From Ichthyophis bannanicus (Eukaryota; Chordata; Amphibia; Gymnophiona; Ichthyophiidae): 64,000 nucleotides of DNA. The notes below the pieces were generated by a model. It saw only the letters and a list, made by a program, of their open reading frames with translations, did not search any database and was not told where the DNA came from. The translations under genes and the position numbers were made by a program. The stretch covers positions 134,933,596 through 134,997,595 of the forward strand of contig CM066045.1 of NCBI GenBank assembly GCA_033557465.1. The letters are read 5' to 3'. Below are positions 45,000-54,999 of the stretch, piece after piece (the first letter of the stretch is position 1; every line of letters begins with the position of its first letter).

Positions 45000-46214
45000 A
45001 TGCAGACAAATGTGTTGTGCTCCTCAACCAGCAGATGGAGGCAGAAGACACTGACTTTCAATATCATCATCATCAGTAGTATAAGGAATGGTACAGCTTG
45101 AATCTGACAGTATTCTCTTCCTCCAGCAGATAGTTGCAAGTGGACTAGTGCAGCAGAATAGAAATCTGACTTCTAGTGGCACAGTCTTGCTGTAGCAAAG
45201 TAGTTGAGTGGCTGATCTGGTTTTCAGGGATTGGAACAAGAGCCTTGGCTCTGACTGAGTCTAGGGACAGTGGCCAGTTCAGAACTTTTTCCTGCAGAGC
45301 TTAGTATTGTGTGGCCTATGGGACAGATTCAATTGGTTCTTCTTGGGGAGTGGCACTTAGGTATTCTGTACTTTGCTGCTATTTTGCCCCCTTCCCCTCC
45401 TGGGTCTTGTGCTTTAAAAAAATAAAGACCAGCAAGAACAATCACAAGGGGCACTGACTGGATGCACTTCAGGAGTTGTGTTCCTGTTTCAGCACAGGCA
45501 AGAGACTGCCCTTCTTCAGGTAAAGTCAGGCTAGTGCCATGTCAGATTGCTGAGGGCTGCTAAGGCCATGGCCGGCTGTTCAGCGGGTTAGTATGGCTGG
45601 CCACAGCACTAGAAGGAACAGTGGTTATACCAGGCAGCCGACATTGTGGCAGTTTCTACATCAGCTTATGCGCAGGGGCTTTCTGCCCCAACTGATGGTG
45701 AACAGTGGAGGCTGCAGTCTGGAAAATATCCAGGGCTCAGGCCATGCGGAGGAAAGGCAAGCTGAGCACAAAGTCTCTGTTTCCAAGATGTTACTACCAA
45801 TGGGAATGGTGGCTATAGGTTACATATCTTCTAGGTGGGCTGGGACTTGAGCGTGTTTCAGCTGAGCAGGGGAATTGGGTGGCTACCTTTCCCAATGATG
45901 TGAGCCCCAATACTACATGTCAGCAATTTTTTAGGGAGCCCACCATTTGTATGTGACAGATGCTGGCAGAGCTCCTCTTTTTCTCAACTCCTGGATAGTG
46001 TTGCAGTAGCAGGAGAGTACAAGGGCCTCAAGCACCCCAGGTGTGAGGGGGTTTTGCCCCTAGAACAAAGGGGTACTGACATTGGTACATGCCTTGGCCT
46101 TGGTGAGGAAAATGAGGAAGAGGATTTGTTATCTTCTGCTGTGGATGGCGAGATTTTCCTACTTATTTATCTTTTGTAAGGAAGAGTCATTTTCCTTGAT
46201 AGCTCAGGTAACAT
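45000..46214 (+). mobile_element. Second-family DIRS-like element, gag end
   Basis: This contains accagcagatggaggcag near its start (also at 14213) and a gag-like segment ending in EESFSLIAQVTSILH near 46190-46235. That segment matches LIAQVTEALH at about 30320-30350 in the copy at 30150. No long open frame survives. I infer that it is the 5' part of the same element that resumes at about 58396. Confidence 0.45.
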
Positions 46215-46310
46215 CAATCCTCCATATTTTTTATTTATTTCCCAAATTCGCTATGCCACCAGGGAGCACAAAGGGCCAACAAGGCAGTTTACAATAAAAT
46301 AAAGGGGTGT
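46215..46310 (-). mobile_element. L2-like 3' tail fragment
   Basis: The plus strand tatttatttcccaaattcgc and aaggcagtttacaataaaat is the inverse of the L2-type tail (tgtaaactgccttg). The fragment is short and of uncertain origin (LINE or SINE). Confidence 0.45.
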
Positions 46311-46416
46311 GAAAAAGACAGGAAAAAGAAGGGTTAACAATCTGCTTCCAAGAGGAGGGCAAGAGAGAAAGCGTAGTTACTCACCTGTAACAGGTGTTCT
46401 CCAGGAGCAGCAGGAA

Positions 46417-46556
46417 TCAGTCCTCACTTATGGGTGACGTCGGCGCTGACGGAGCCCTCGCGGAGCAATTTTCCCCAGCTTTCAAAGAAAGCCTTTGGGA
46501 ATTGCAGCGCGCATGCGCGGTCCCCTTCCCGCCCAAGGGTGCCATCTTAGCCAGTC
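46417..46556 (-). repeat. DIRS D right inverted terminal repeat
   Basis: It is the inverse of 51955-52094 with a single difference (gtcagcgcc against gtcggcgcc). It contains gacgtcggcgctgac and the GC-rich block at 46508-46519. Confidence 0.93.
46508..46519. promoter_or_regulatory. NRF1-like site in right terminal repeat
   Basis: cgcgcatgcgcg fits the palindromic NRF1 consensus (YGCGCAYGCGCR-type) exactly. An identical site lies in the left repeat at 51992-52003. Confidence 0.5.
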
Positions 46557-46640
46557 AGATGACATAGCTAAAAAAGACAGCATAAAAATTTGCAAAAAAC
46601 TAAAGCAGATGATTGCAACTCCACGGGGAGGAGGGAGGGT

Positions 46641-46738
46641 TGTGAGGACTGATTCCTGCTGCTCCTGGAGAACACCTGTTACAGGTGAGTAACTACGCTT
46701 TCTCCAGGACCAAGCAGGAAGTCAGTCCTCACTTATGG
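46641..46738 (-). repeat. DIRS D internal complementary region
   Basis: The plus strand of 46641-46738 equals the element's right terminus followed by its left terminus, each read as the inverse of the real ends. The central text is acctgttacaggtgagtaac then tacgctttctccagg. Almost the same sequence occurs in reverse at the D-E boundary (52085-52175). Confidence 0.9.
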
Positions 46739-46875
46739 GACTCCCAAGCTCAAGGCTACCGGAGACCCTAAGCACAAAAATGAGCTTCCTCTAGCTCAGC
46801 AGCACAGAAGGAAAGAATCTTCGCTGAATTATTACCCACCGGTAGCCCACATCCGGGATGGAGGGTAGGAGTTGC

Positions 46876-47945
46876 TCAGACCTCGAAGAGATTACGGAGG
46901 ACTGCCTGTCCGAAAGCACTGTCCCTGCGGGACTCCCTCTCGAGACAGTAATGGACCGCAAAAGTCTGGCTCGAAGACCAAGTAGCGGCCCGGCAGATGT
47001 CTGCCAGCGGAACAGAGCGGAGGTAAGCCACTGATGTAGCCTTTGCCCGAACGCAATGAGCCGTGACTCGACCTTCCAAGGAGAGTCCGGCTGCCCCATA
47101 AGCCCAAGATAAACAGTCCGCAACCCAGATGGACAGAGTACGCTTGGAGACCGGGAGCCCCAATTTATTGGGGTCAAAAGACACAAAAAGCTGAGCAGCT
47201 TTACGGTGCTCCCGCGTACGGTCAAGGTAGAAGTTCAAAGCCCTTCTACAGTCCAGGGTATGGAGGACCGTTTCAGCTCGGCTGGAGTGTGGTCTGGGAA
47301 AGAAGGTTGGAAGTACCACCTCCTGATTGATGTGAAAGGGGGAGACCACTTTTGGAAGAAATTTTGGGTGAGTCCGTAGGACTACCCTATTTTTGTAGAA
47401 CCGAGTGTAAGGGGGATCAGACACGAGGGCCTGCAATTCACTTACGCGTCTAGCGGAAGTGAGGGCTATCAAGAACAGTGTTTTCCAAGAAAGAAAACGG
47501 AGAGAACAGGTAGCCATAGGTTCAAAAGGCGGACAGGTGATCCGCTGTAAAACCACATTCAGGTCCCAGTCAGGCGCTGGCGGGCGCAGAGGTGGTTTAA
47601 GTAGAAGGAGACCTCGGAGAAACCTCGCTACGAGAGGGTCGTTGGAGAGAGGTCTGCCGTCCACCGGCACATGATGTGCTGAAAGAGCACTGAGGTGAAC
47701 TTTGACGGAGTTGGACTTAAGTCCCAGATTAGAGAGGTAAAGCAAGTACTGCAAGACCACCGACACCGGGCAGGAGAAGGGATCCTGAGACTGTCGGGTA
47801 CACCAAACGGAAAAGCGACGCCATTTAAGGGCGTAGCATTTTCGAGTAGAAGGTCGCCGAGAAGCTAGGACGACCTCTTCCACCTCTGCCGGCAGGAGGA
47901 GGGGAGCAAGGACTACCCTCTCAGCAGCCAGGCCATCAGATTGAG
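46876..47945 (-). CDS. DIRS D tyrosine recombinase, intact catalytic residues
   Basis: The open frame runs without stop from 49365 to 46876, but only its last third is recombinase. The part upstream overlaps the RT-RNase H gene in another frame and is not conserved. The recombinase starts around LPAEVEEVVLASRRPSTRK (about 47900), a core-binding segment. It continues with LRGLLLLKPPLRPPAPDWDL (about 47620-47560), box I TSARRVSEL (about 47460-47430) with the catalytic Arg, box II AHCVRAKA (about 47060-47040) and the nucleophile block FAVHYCLERES (about 46960-46930), and ends at RNLFEV. The enzyme would join the circular cDNA to genomic DNA through a covalent Tyr-DNA link. The start codon is unclear; overlap with the RT frame suggests recoding or internal initiation. 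Confidence 0.9.
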
Positions 47946-49760
47946 AGACCTGAGGTTGGGGTGTAGCAGAGACCCCTGATCCTGAGTGAGGAGATCCGGT
48001 TGAAACCCCAGAGGGAACGGATCCTCCACCGCTAATTGCAGCAGGAGTGGAAACCACGGCTGTCTGGGCCAGCGAGGAGCCACCAGGATCATGAAGGCTT
48101 TGTCTCGGAGAACCTTGAAGAGAGTCCGAGAGACTAGCGGGATGGGAGGGAAAGCATACAGAAGGCTCCCCGACCATGAGAGTAGAAAAGCGTCCGCCGC
48201 AACCCGAAGGGGGTGTGGCTGACGAGAGCAGAAGCGAGGAAGTTGCCGGTTGTGAGGACTGACAAAGAGATCCACCGTGGGGAGCCCCCACTTTAGAAAG
48301 AGCTTCTGAACTACCAAGGGATCCAGACGCCACTCGTGCGGCTGGAGGATCCTGCTGAGTTTGTCCGCCAGGCAATTCTCTTGGCCTGGGAGATAAACTG
48401 CCTTGAGGAGAACGCCGTGACTGACGGCCCAAGAGCAGAGCTTCTGTGCCTCCCGACAGAGGAGGAAGGAGCCCGTGCCCCCCTGCTTGTTCACGTAGAA
48501 CATGGCAACTTGATTGTCCGTCTGGACAAGGACGGACTGGTGAGAAGTCAGGTGGGAGAAGGCCTTGAGAGCCAGGCGGATCGCCCTGAGCTCCAGGAAG
48601 TTGATCTGCTGAGCAGACTCCCACGTGGTCCAGAGGCCCTGAGTACGTGCCCCTTGGCAATGCGCTCCCCAGCCCAGGAGGGATGCATCTGTTGTCAGCA
48701 CCCGGTCCGGCTGAGGTGACTGGAAAGGCATGCCGAATATCAGGTTCGGCCGCTGAAGCCACCACCGGAGAGACAAGATCAGCGGCTCGGAGACGCGCAC
48801 TAGGTCTGCTAGGCCGCCTGTGGCTTGTCGCCACTGCCGGCGGAGACACCATTGAGCAGGCCGCATATTCAGGCGGGCATTGGGGGTCACATGGATGGTG
48901 GAAGCCATATGGCCGAGTAGTCTCAGGAAGCGCCTGGCTAGGTCCATGAGCCGTTGAGCCCTGTCGAGCGGTAGGTACACTCGTGCCTGAGGAGTGTGCA
49001 GCCTTGCGCCGATGAACTCGAGATCCTGTGAGGGGAGCAAAGTGGACTTTGCGAAGTTTATAACAAAGCCCAAGTACTGCAGAAGAGTCACTGTGCGGCG
49101 CGTGGCGTTGGTGACCTCCAGAGCGGACGCTGCTCTGATGAGCCAGTCGTCGAGGTACGGAAAGACATAGAGGCCGTGAAGCCGGAGATGGGCCGCCACC
49201 ACCGCGAGACATTTTGTGAAGACTCGCGGTGCGGAGGACAGGCCAAAGGGCAGTACTCTGTACTGGTAATGATTTCCCGCCACCACAAACCTTAGGTATT
49301 GGCGGTGGCTTGGGTGGATGAGGATGTGCGTGTAGGCATCCTTTAGATCCAAGGAGCATAGCCAATCTCCCTGCTGGAGGTAGGGCAGAAGGATTCCAAG
49401 GGTAAGCATTTGAACTTCTCCCGCACGAGGAACTTGTTGAGGTTGCGCAAGTCCAGGATGGGTCTGAGGCCTCCTGTTCTTTTTGGTATTAGAAAATACC
49501 GGGAATAAAAGCCTTGACCCTTCAGGTGGTGGGGCACCGGTTCCACCGCCTGATCCTGTAGAAGACCTGCTAACTCCTGAAGGAGTAATTCCCTGTGCAG
49601 AGGGGGTCGTGGAGGTTCTCCCGGAAAATAGGAGGGAGGGACCTGGTGGAAGTGGAGAAGATAGCCTTCTCGCACGACTTGAAGCACCCAGGCATCTGAG
49701 GTGATGCTGGACCACCTGTGGGCGAAGTGAACCAGCCGGCCTCCGGTGCTGGGAGGAGCC
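47913..49760 (-). pseudogene. DIRS D reverse transcriptase-RNase H, one-base deletion
   Basis: Read on the minus strand, an N-terminal block (GGRLVHFAHRWSSITSDAW, about 49735-49680) and GLRPILDLRNLNKFLVREKF are in one frame (open 50215-49343). The rest is in the next frame (open 49715-47913, 600 codons). Comparison with E (ttcaagatactctcc) and D (ttcaaatgcttacc) places a single-base deletion at about 49409. After it come SLDLKDAYTHILIHPSHRQY, LPFGLSSAPRVFTKCLAVV, intact FPYLDDWL (YLDD codons at 49146-49157), then RNase H with TTDASLLGWGAHC (about 48690-48650), the TDNQVAMFYVNKQGGTG block (about 48530-48480) and LADKLSRILQPH (about 48370-48340). All catalytic residues are kept. Confidence 0.92.
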
Positions 49761-49784
49761 AGGGGGGGGGGGGAGAGGCTATGC

Positions 49785-51716
49785 TTAAGGAGCCAAACAC
49801 CCCCCACCCTGCGGAGCAGGGGCTGGTGGTGCAGGCTTGGGGGCTTGCTGCCTACGGGACCCGTTACCCCGTCCCTTGGCCTGCTGGCCCTGTTGGGGAG
49901 CTGCAGGGGCCTGATAGTGGGGGTATTGTTTGTAGGCAGTCGCCTTCCTCGGGTAAAAGGACTTCTTTCCCGAGCCCTTCTTTTTCTGGGAAGGGGCGGA
50001 GGTCTTCCTAGAAAGCCTAGTCCTGGTGAGAGTCTCTGTCTCAATTTGTGCAGCCTTATCAGCCATGGGCTTGCCAAAGAGGTTTTCGCCTCGGCAAGGG
50101 ACATCGACCAACTTGTCCTGCACCCAGGGCTCAAGGTCAGACGACTGAAGCCAAGCCTGTCGGCGGGCACCGATGCCGGCTGCGGCCACTCGAGCCGAGG
50201 CTTCAAAGCCATCATAGGCTGCTCGGGACATGAATTTTGAGCATTCCCGAATGCCAGTGGACAAGGCCAGGAACCTCCGCAAGGGTTCCTCGGACAAACC
50301 AGCGGAGAAGCCGGCTAGCTCTTTAGCCAGGTCTCGGAGATACATGCCCATGTATAGCTGGTAGGTCTGGACACGACAGGCGAGCATAGAGCCCTGGAAA
50401 CACTTCTTACCAAGGCCATCCAGGTTACGGGCCTCCCTGCCAGGAGGCACCGAGGAGTGCATCTTCTGGCTCTTAAGACGATGCATGGCCGATTCCACTA
50501 CCATGGAATGGTGTGGTAGCTGTGCTTTCTGGAAGCCAGGGCTCTTGCGGACTCGATAGATAGAATCGACCCGCTTGCTCAGGACCGGCGAGGTGGCCGG
50601 ACTCTCCCACATGCGGAAGAGTAGCCGTTCCAGCATGGGAGGAACCGGTACAGTAAAGTGTTCCCTGGCGGGAGAGTCATACTGGAGGGCGTCGAGCTCT
50701 TCGGCTCGAGGCTCCTCCTCGGGATCCGCAGGGAAGGCCAAAGCCTTGGCCATATCCCTGACGAAGTCCGAGAACCGGGCATCCTCCGGGGGGGACTGCT
50801 TCCGAGGTTCGGACTCAGGTGAGTCCGAGGGGACACACCGAGTCCGAAAGGAATCAGGCGACTCTTCCTCTTCAGACTCCCAGACCGACTCCGACGAGGA
50901 CTCGGTGGGGTCGGCCCGGGCAGGGCGCGGCGCCTGCCGCCCCGACGCCGAGGGAGTCGGCGTCAGCGACCTCGGTCCCGAACGGGAGGCCGAGGGCGAC
51001 CTCGACCGAGGATCGACTCGAGTTCGCATCGACTCGAGGATCGGCTCGGTCTCCGGGGTCGACTTCGACGTCGACGTCCCGGCGGTCGGGGCAGCGGCGC
51101 CAGCGAAGCCAGCGAGCAGTGCCCGCTGCTGGTCCATGAAGGCAGACAGTCTGCTCTCCAAGGCCGTCAACCTGAGTCCGAGCTCAGGTGACCCAGCAGC
51201 CCCCGACTCGGGCCCCGACGGCGTCGGGCCCGACGTCGGCTGTCGTGGAGGCGAGTCCAGAAGGACCACAGGACTTACCCGAGCAGGCAGCTCCGACTCC
51301 AGGCGAGGTCGCTTCATGAGGTGCTCCTTCTCCAAGGACCCGGGGCGGCTATCGGGGCTATACGACCTGGCCCTCGCGGAGCCAGGAGCGTCCACCGACG
51401 CCGCCCTCGCGGGTTTCACCTTCCGTCGATGGTCCCCGGAGGGAGAACCCCTGTCGGAGGAACTCCGGCGACGGTCCGAGCTGGAACCCCTGGACGCGGA
51501 GGCCTCCGACGAGGTCCGGGTACGGCTGGGGTCAGCGAAGATTCTATCCCGCTGATGCCGCCGACTTCTCAACGCTTTGGAGGATAGTTTGCCACAAGGC
51601 CCACAGATCATTTCTTCATGATCCGGGCCCAGGCAGCGGAGGCAATTGTCGTGTGTGTCAGTTAGTGACATATTTCAGTCACACTGACCACACCGCTTAA
51701 AACCACTGGCAGCCAT
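49785..51716 (-). CDS. DIRS D gag-like protein, early TGA
   Basis: The frame from the upstream ATG at 51716 would encode a zinc-binding start, AASGFKRCGQCD, but is closed by TGA at 51677-51675, where E has a sense codon (Gln). Another ATG follows at 51671, and from it 628 codons are open to 49785. That shorter protein keeps RCLGPDHEE and the CGPC pair but loses the first CxxC. It contains a long Ser/Arg/Pro-rich disordered stretch (about 51500-50850), the conserved ARFSDFVRDMAKALAFPADP block (about 50780-50720), VPPMLERLLFRMW (about 50640), HHSMVVESAMHRLKSQKMHS (about 50520-50460), and a basic Lys/Gln/Pro-rich C-terminus. Its likely role is packaging the element RNA. Confidence 0.85.
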
Positions 51717-51954
51717 CGGGGGAAAAAGGGCCCCGGCGAGGTCAAAGGACCGGGCTGCCAGGGAAAAACCGAAACGAAAACTGACTAAGTCAGAAAAACC
51801 GAAAAATAAGAAGAGGACTTGTGACCGGCGTCGCGAGTCCGGCGGGAAAAAGACCGGCGTCGAACCGAATGGAAAAACAGAGTAATTCTAAAGAAAATCA
51901 ACTTTTTCGCGGGGACACGATGGGTACGTCTGTAGGGCTCCGCGGAAAAAAGAC

Positions 51955-52094
51955 GACTGGCTAAGATGGCACCCTTGGGCGGGAAGGGGACCGCGCATGC
52001 GCGCTGCAATTCCCAAAGGCTTTCTTTGAAAGCTGGGGAAAATTGCTCCGCGAGGGCTCCGTCGGCGCCGACGTCACCCATAAGTGAGGACTGA
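51955..52094 (-). repeat. DIRS D left inverted terminal repeat
   Basis: See the paired copy at 46417-46556. It contains aagatggc near 51964 (a YY1-type match) and the palindrome gtcggcgccgac near 52062-52073. Confidence 0.93.
51992..52003. promoter_or_regulatory. NRF1-like site in left terminal repeat
   Basis: cgcgcatgcgcg sits about 290 bases upstream of the gag start, on the promoter side of the element. The identical element ends keep the same site. NRF1 is a broadly expressed activator that binds such sites when they are unmethylated. Confidence 0.5.
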
Positions 52095-52199
52095 CTTCCT
52101 GCTTGGTCCTGGAGAAAGCATAGTTACTCACCTGTAACAGGTGTTCTCTGGGAACAGCAGGAATTGATCCTCACATATGGGTGAAGTTGGCTCAGAAGG

Positions 52200-53215
52200 G
52201 TTGGAGGGCAGGAGTTGCCTACACCCTGAAAATATTACGGAGTACTGCCTGCCCGAAGGCACTGTCCCTGCGGGGCTCGCTCTCCAGGACTGTAATGAGC
52301 TACAAATATATGAATTGAAGATCATGTGGCGGCCCTGCAGATTTCCGGCACCAGCACTGAGCGAAGGTTGGCAACTGACGTGGCCGTAGCCTGCACGCGA
52401 TGTGCAGTGATCTGGTGCTCAAGGGAGAGGCCCACTTGCTCGTAGGCGAGGGCAATGCAATCCACCACCCAAGTGGACAGAGTTTGCTTCGTTACAGAAA
52501 GCCCCAGTCTACTGGGGTCATATGACACAAAGAACTGAGGGGATTTGTGATGGCCCTGTGTCCTCTGCAGATAGAAGGACAGGGCCCATCTACAGTCAAG
52601 GGTATGCAATATGATTTCCTCCCTCCTGGCATGGGGTCGTGGGAAAAAGGTGGGGAGGATCACCTCCTGGTTGAGGTGGAAGAGAGATACCACTTTAGGG
52701 AGGAATTTGGAGTGTATGTGGCGCACCACTCTGTTTGTATAGGGTGGATCAGCCACCAAGGCCTGGAGTTCGCTCACTCTCCAAGTGGACGTGATGGCCA
52801 TCAGAAAAAACACTTTCCAGGAGAGGTATCTCAAATGGCAGGTGGCCAGAGGCTCAAACAGCAGTCTGGTGAGCTGGGAGAGCATCACATTAAGGTCCCA
52901 TTCCACCACAGGAGGGCAGAGAGGGTACTTCAATAGCAAGAGGCCCTGTAGGAACCTGGAGACGAAGGGCTGGTTTGAGAGGGGATTCTCCTCTTCTATA
53001 GGATGAGCGGTTATGGCACTCAGGTGCACCCTCGTCAAATTAGACTGCAGACCTGTGTGCGAGAGATGCAGTAAGTATTGTAGTACTAGTTGCATGCAGC
53101 AAGAGAATGGATTCTCTCCCCTCTGCACAACAGAAGGAGAATCTTCTTCATTTGAAGGCATACGCTTGCCTGGTGGAGAGCTTTTGGGAGGACAGGAGGA
53201 TCTCCTCAACCTCTT
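52200..53215 (-). pseudogene. DIRS E tyrosine recombinase, degraded
   Basis: An open frame of 295 codons (53209-52322) covers most of the gene. Box I reads STWRVSEL (catalytic Arg kept; the preceding Ala-Arg changed to Thr-Trp). Box II reads AHRVQATA instead of AHCVRAKA, so the second catalytic Arg is Gln. The frame stops at RAAT, just before the nucleophile block. The last part is readable in another frame (GTVPSGRQYSVIF at about 52265-52230) as the relic of the RRDSAFGQAVLRN region. It is inactive. Confidence 0.85.
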
Positions 53216-54960
53216 CCAGTAGACTGAAGGGAGCCAAGGCTATCCTTTCAGCAGCCTCACCATCAATGCTAATGACCCCAGGTTGGGGTGCAGGAAGGAG
53301 CTCCTGAGGTTCGGATCCCAACCCAGCAGGACTCGGAGTGCCACAGACAAGGAGAGCAGCAGAGGGAACCGCGGTTGTCGGGCCCATCTGGGTCTTTCAG
53401 AATTACTGATGTCTGCTCACTCTGGACATTGAAGAGGGTCTTGGCCACCAGTAGTGTCAGTGGGAAGGTACAGAGGAGGCCCTCGGACCATGGGATCAAG
53501 AAGGCATCTGCTGCCACCCTCCCTGGGTGCAGTTGGCATGAGCAGAAGCAGGGCAGCTGCGTGTTGTCCGGAGAGGCGAACAGATCCATCACTGCCCTGC
53601 CCCAGAGGCGAAGGAATCTTTGCACCACACCATGTGATTCAGACACCATTTGTGTAGGCAGAGGACTCTGCTGAGTTTGTCGTCTGAGCAATTGTCCTGA
53701 CCCGGAAGGTATACTGCATGCAGGAGCATTCCGTGGCATACCACAAAGGAGAGGAGAGCCACCACCTCCCTGCCTGTGCCTCCCTGCTTATTCACAAAGA
53801 ACATGGCAACCTGGTTGTTCATCTGGATCACCACCGGGTGGTTGCACAGGAGGTAGTGGAACGCCCGCAAGGCCAGGGAGATGGCTCCAGGAGGTTGATC
53901 TGTAGGAACAAATCTGCCTGCGACCAGCTGCCTTGAGTGCGGAGGTCTCCGCAGTGCGCCCCCCAACCCAGGAGGGAGGCATCTGTGGTCAGGACCCTCT
54001 GTGGCATGGGTGCCTGGAAGGGCATCCCTGCCTGGAGGTGGCATAAAGACTACCACCAGTTGAAGGAGTCCGCCAGAGGGTGGGTGACCCTGACCCTGTC
54101 ACGCAACCTGCCCGGTTGCCTGAGTCCACTGGGAGCAGAGGCACTACTGGGCTGTCCGCATATGCAAGCGGGCTAAGGCGTAATGTGGACTGTGGAGGCC
54201 ATGTGGCTCAGTAGGCGGAGAAGGAAGCTGGTACGAACCTTTGAGCCTGCACCTCTCCCGCCAGCTGCACAAAGCGATGGGCTCTTTCCTTTGGGAGGAA
54301 GGCCATGACCTGTAGTGTGTCCAGTTGGGCACCTATGAATTCCAGGGTTTGGGCCAGGGAGAGGTGGGATTTGGGGTGGTTGCTGGTGGAGGTGGATTGT
54401 CTGCTCAATGGCCTGCCTTGCCAGATAAGGGAAGACAAAGGCCCCTTGTAGGTGCATGTGGGAGGCTACAACTGCTAGGCACTTTGTAAAAACTCTTGGC
54501 AAGGCGGCCAAGCCAAAAGAAAGCACCCTGTACTGGTAGTGCTCTCCTCCCACCACAAACCTTAGGTACTGGATGTGAGCAGACGCATCCTTTAAGTCGA
54601 AGGAGCACAGCCAATCTCCCTGGTGGAGGTAGGACAGCAGAGTTCCAAGGGAGAGTATCTTGAACTTCTCCCTCTCCAGAAACTTATTCAGCTTCTGCAG
54701 GTCCAATATGAGCCTAAGGCCCCAGTTCTTTTGGGGACAAGGAAATACCTGGAGTAGAACACCCCTTTCCCCACAAATGTCTGGGTACAGGTTCTACCAC
54801 CCCGTCCTTGAGCAGGCCTGCGAGCTCTGAGAGGAGCAAGGTCTAGTGAAGGAGAGGCCACACCGGCTCTCCTGGGAAGAACCCTGGGGGTGTCTGCTAG
54901 AACCTGAAGAGATAGCTCTTCTTTATCAACTGCAGGACCCACTGGTCTATGGTGACCCTG
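53211..54960 (-). pseudogene. DIRS E reverse transcriptase-RNase H, degraded
   Basis: The text includes LQKLNKFLEREKFKILSLGT (about 54700-54640), then GDWLCSFDLKDASAHIQYL, where several residues of the AYTHILIHPSHRQY block are deleted, then HYQYRVLSFGLAALPRVFTK, and FVFPYLARQA where YLDD should be. The aspartates are gone through a deletion and frameshift near 54430. RNase H text follows in other frames (VLTTDASLLGWGAHC near 54010-53965; NQVAMFFVNKQGGTG near 53820-53780). Multiple frame changes occur. Confidence 0.85.
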
Positions 54961-54999
54961 GCCCACCTGTGGGTGAAGAATGCCAGGCGGCCCACTGTG

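Larger units (their letters stand above)
46366..52119 (-). mobile_element. DIRS copy D, youngest and almost intact
   Basis: This is a 5.75-kb DIRS element read on the minus strand: left terminal repeat (51955-52094), gag (51716-49785), RT-RNase H (to 47913), tyrosine recombinase (to 46876), internal complementary region (46738-46641) and right terminal repeat (46556-46417). The two repeats agree at 139 of 140 positions by my count. The long open frames make it the youngest copy here. It shows a premature stop in the gag N-terminus and one single-base deletion in RT. It abuts copy E head to tail. It is GC- and CpG-rich, unlike its older relatives. Confidence 0.92.

Noticed and set aside
44845..45239. 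Overlapping minus-strand frames over the MITE
   Set aside because: They follow the palindromic MITE and adjacent repeat and have no protein resemblance.
47950..49365. N-terminal 470 codons of the 829-codon frame that contains the D recombinase
   Set aside because: The text (SVRSGGHQRHAPHSD-like) is the off-frame shadow of the RT-RNase H gene. The same overlap occurs in B and C only as a by-product of the RT codons.
50575..51555. A 326-codon open frame on the plus strand, antisense to DIRS D gag
   Set aside because: It lies in the GC-rich, Ser/Arg/Asp-rich part of gag. Low-complexity GC-rich coding sequence commonly leaves the opposite strand open. Copies B and E do not keep it.
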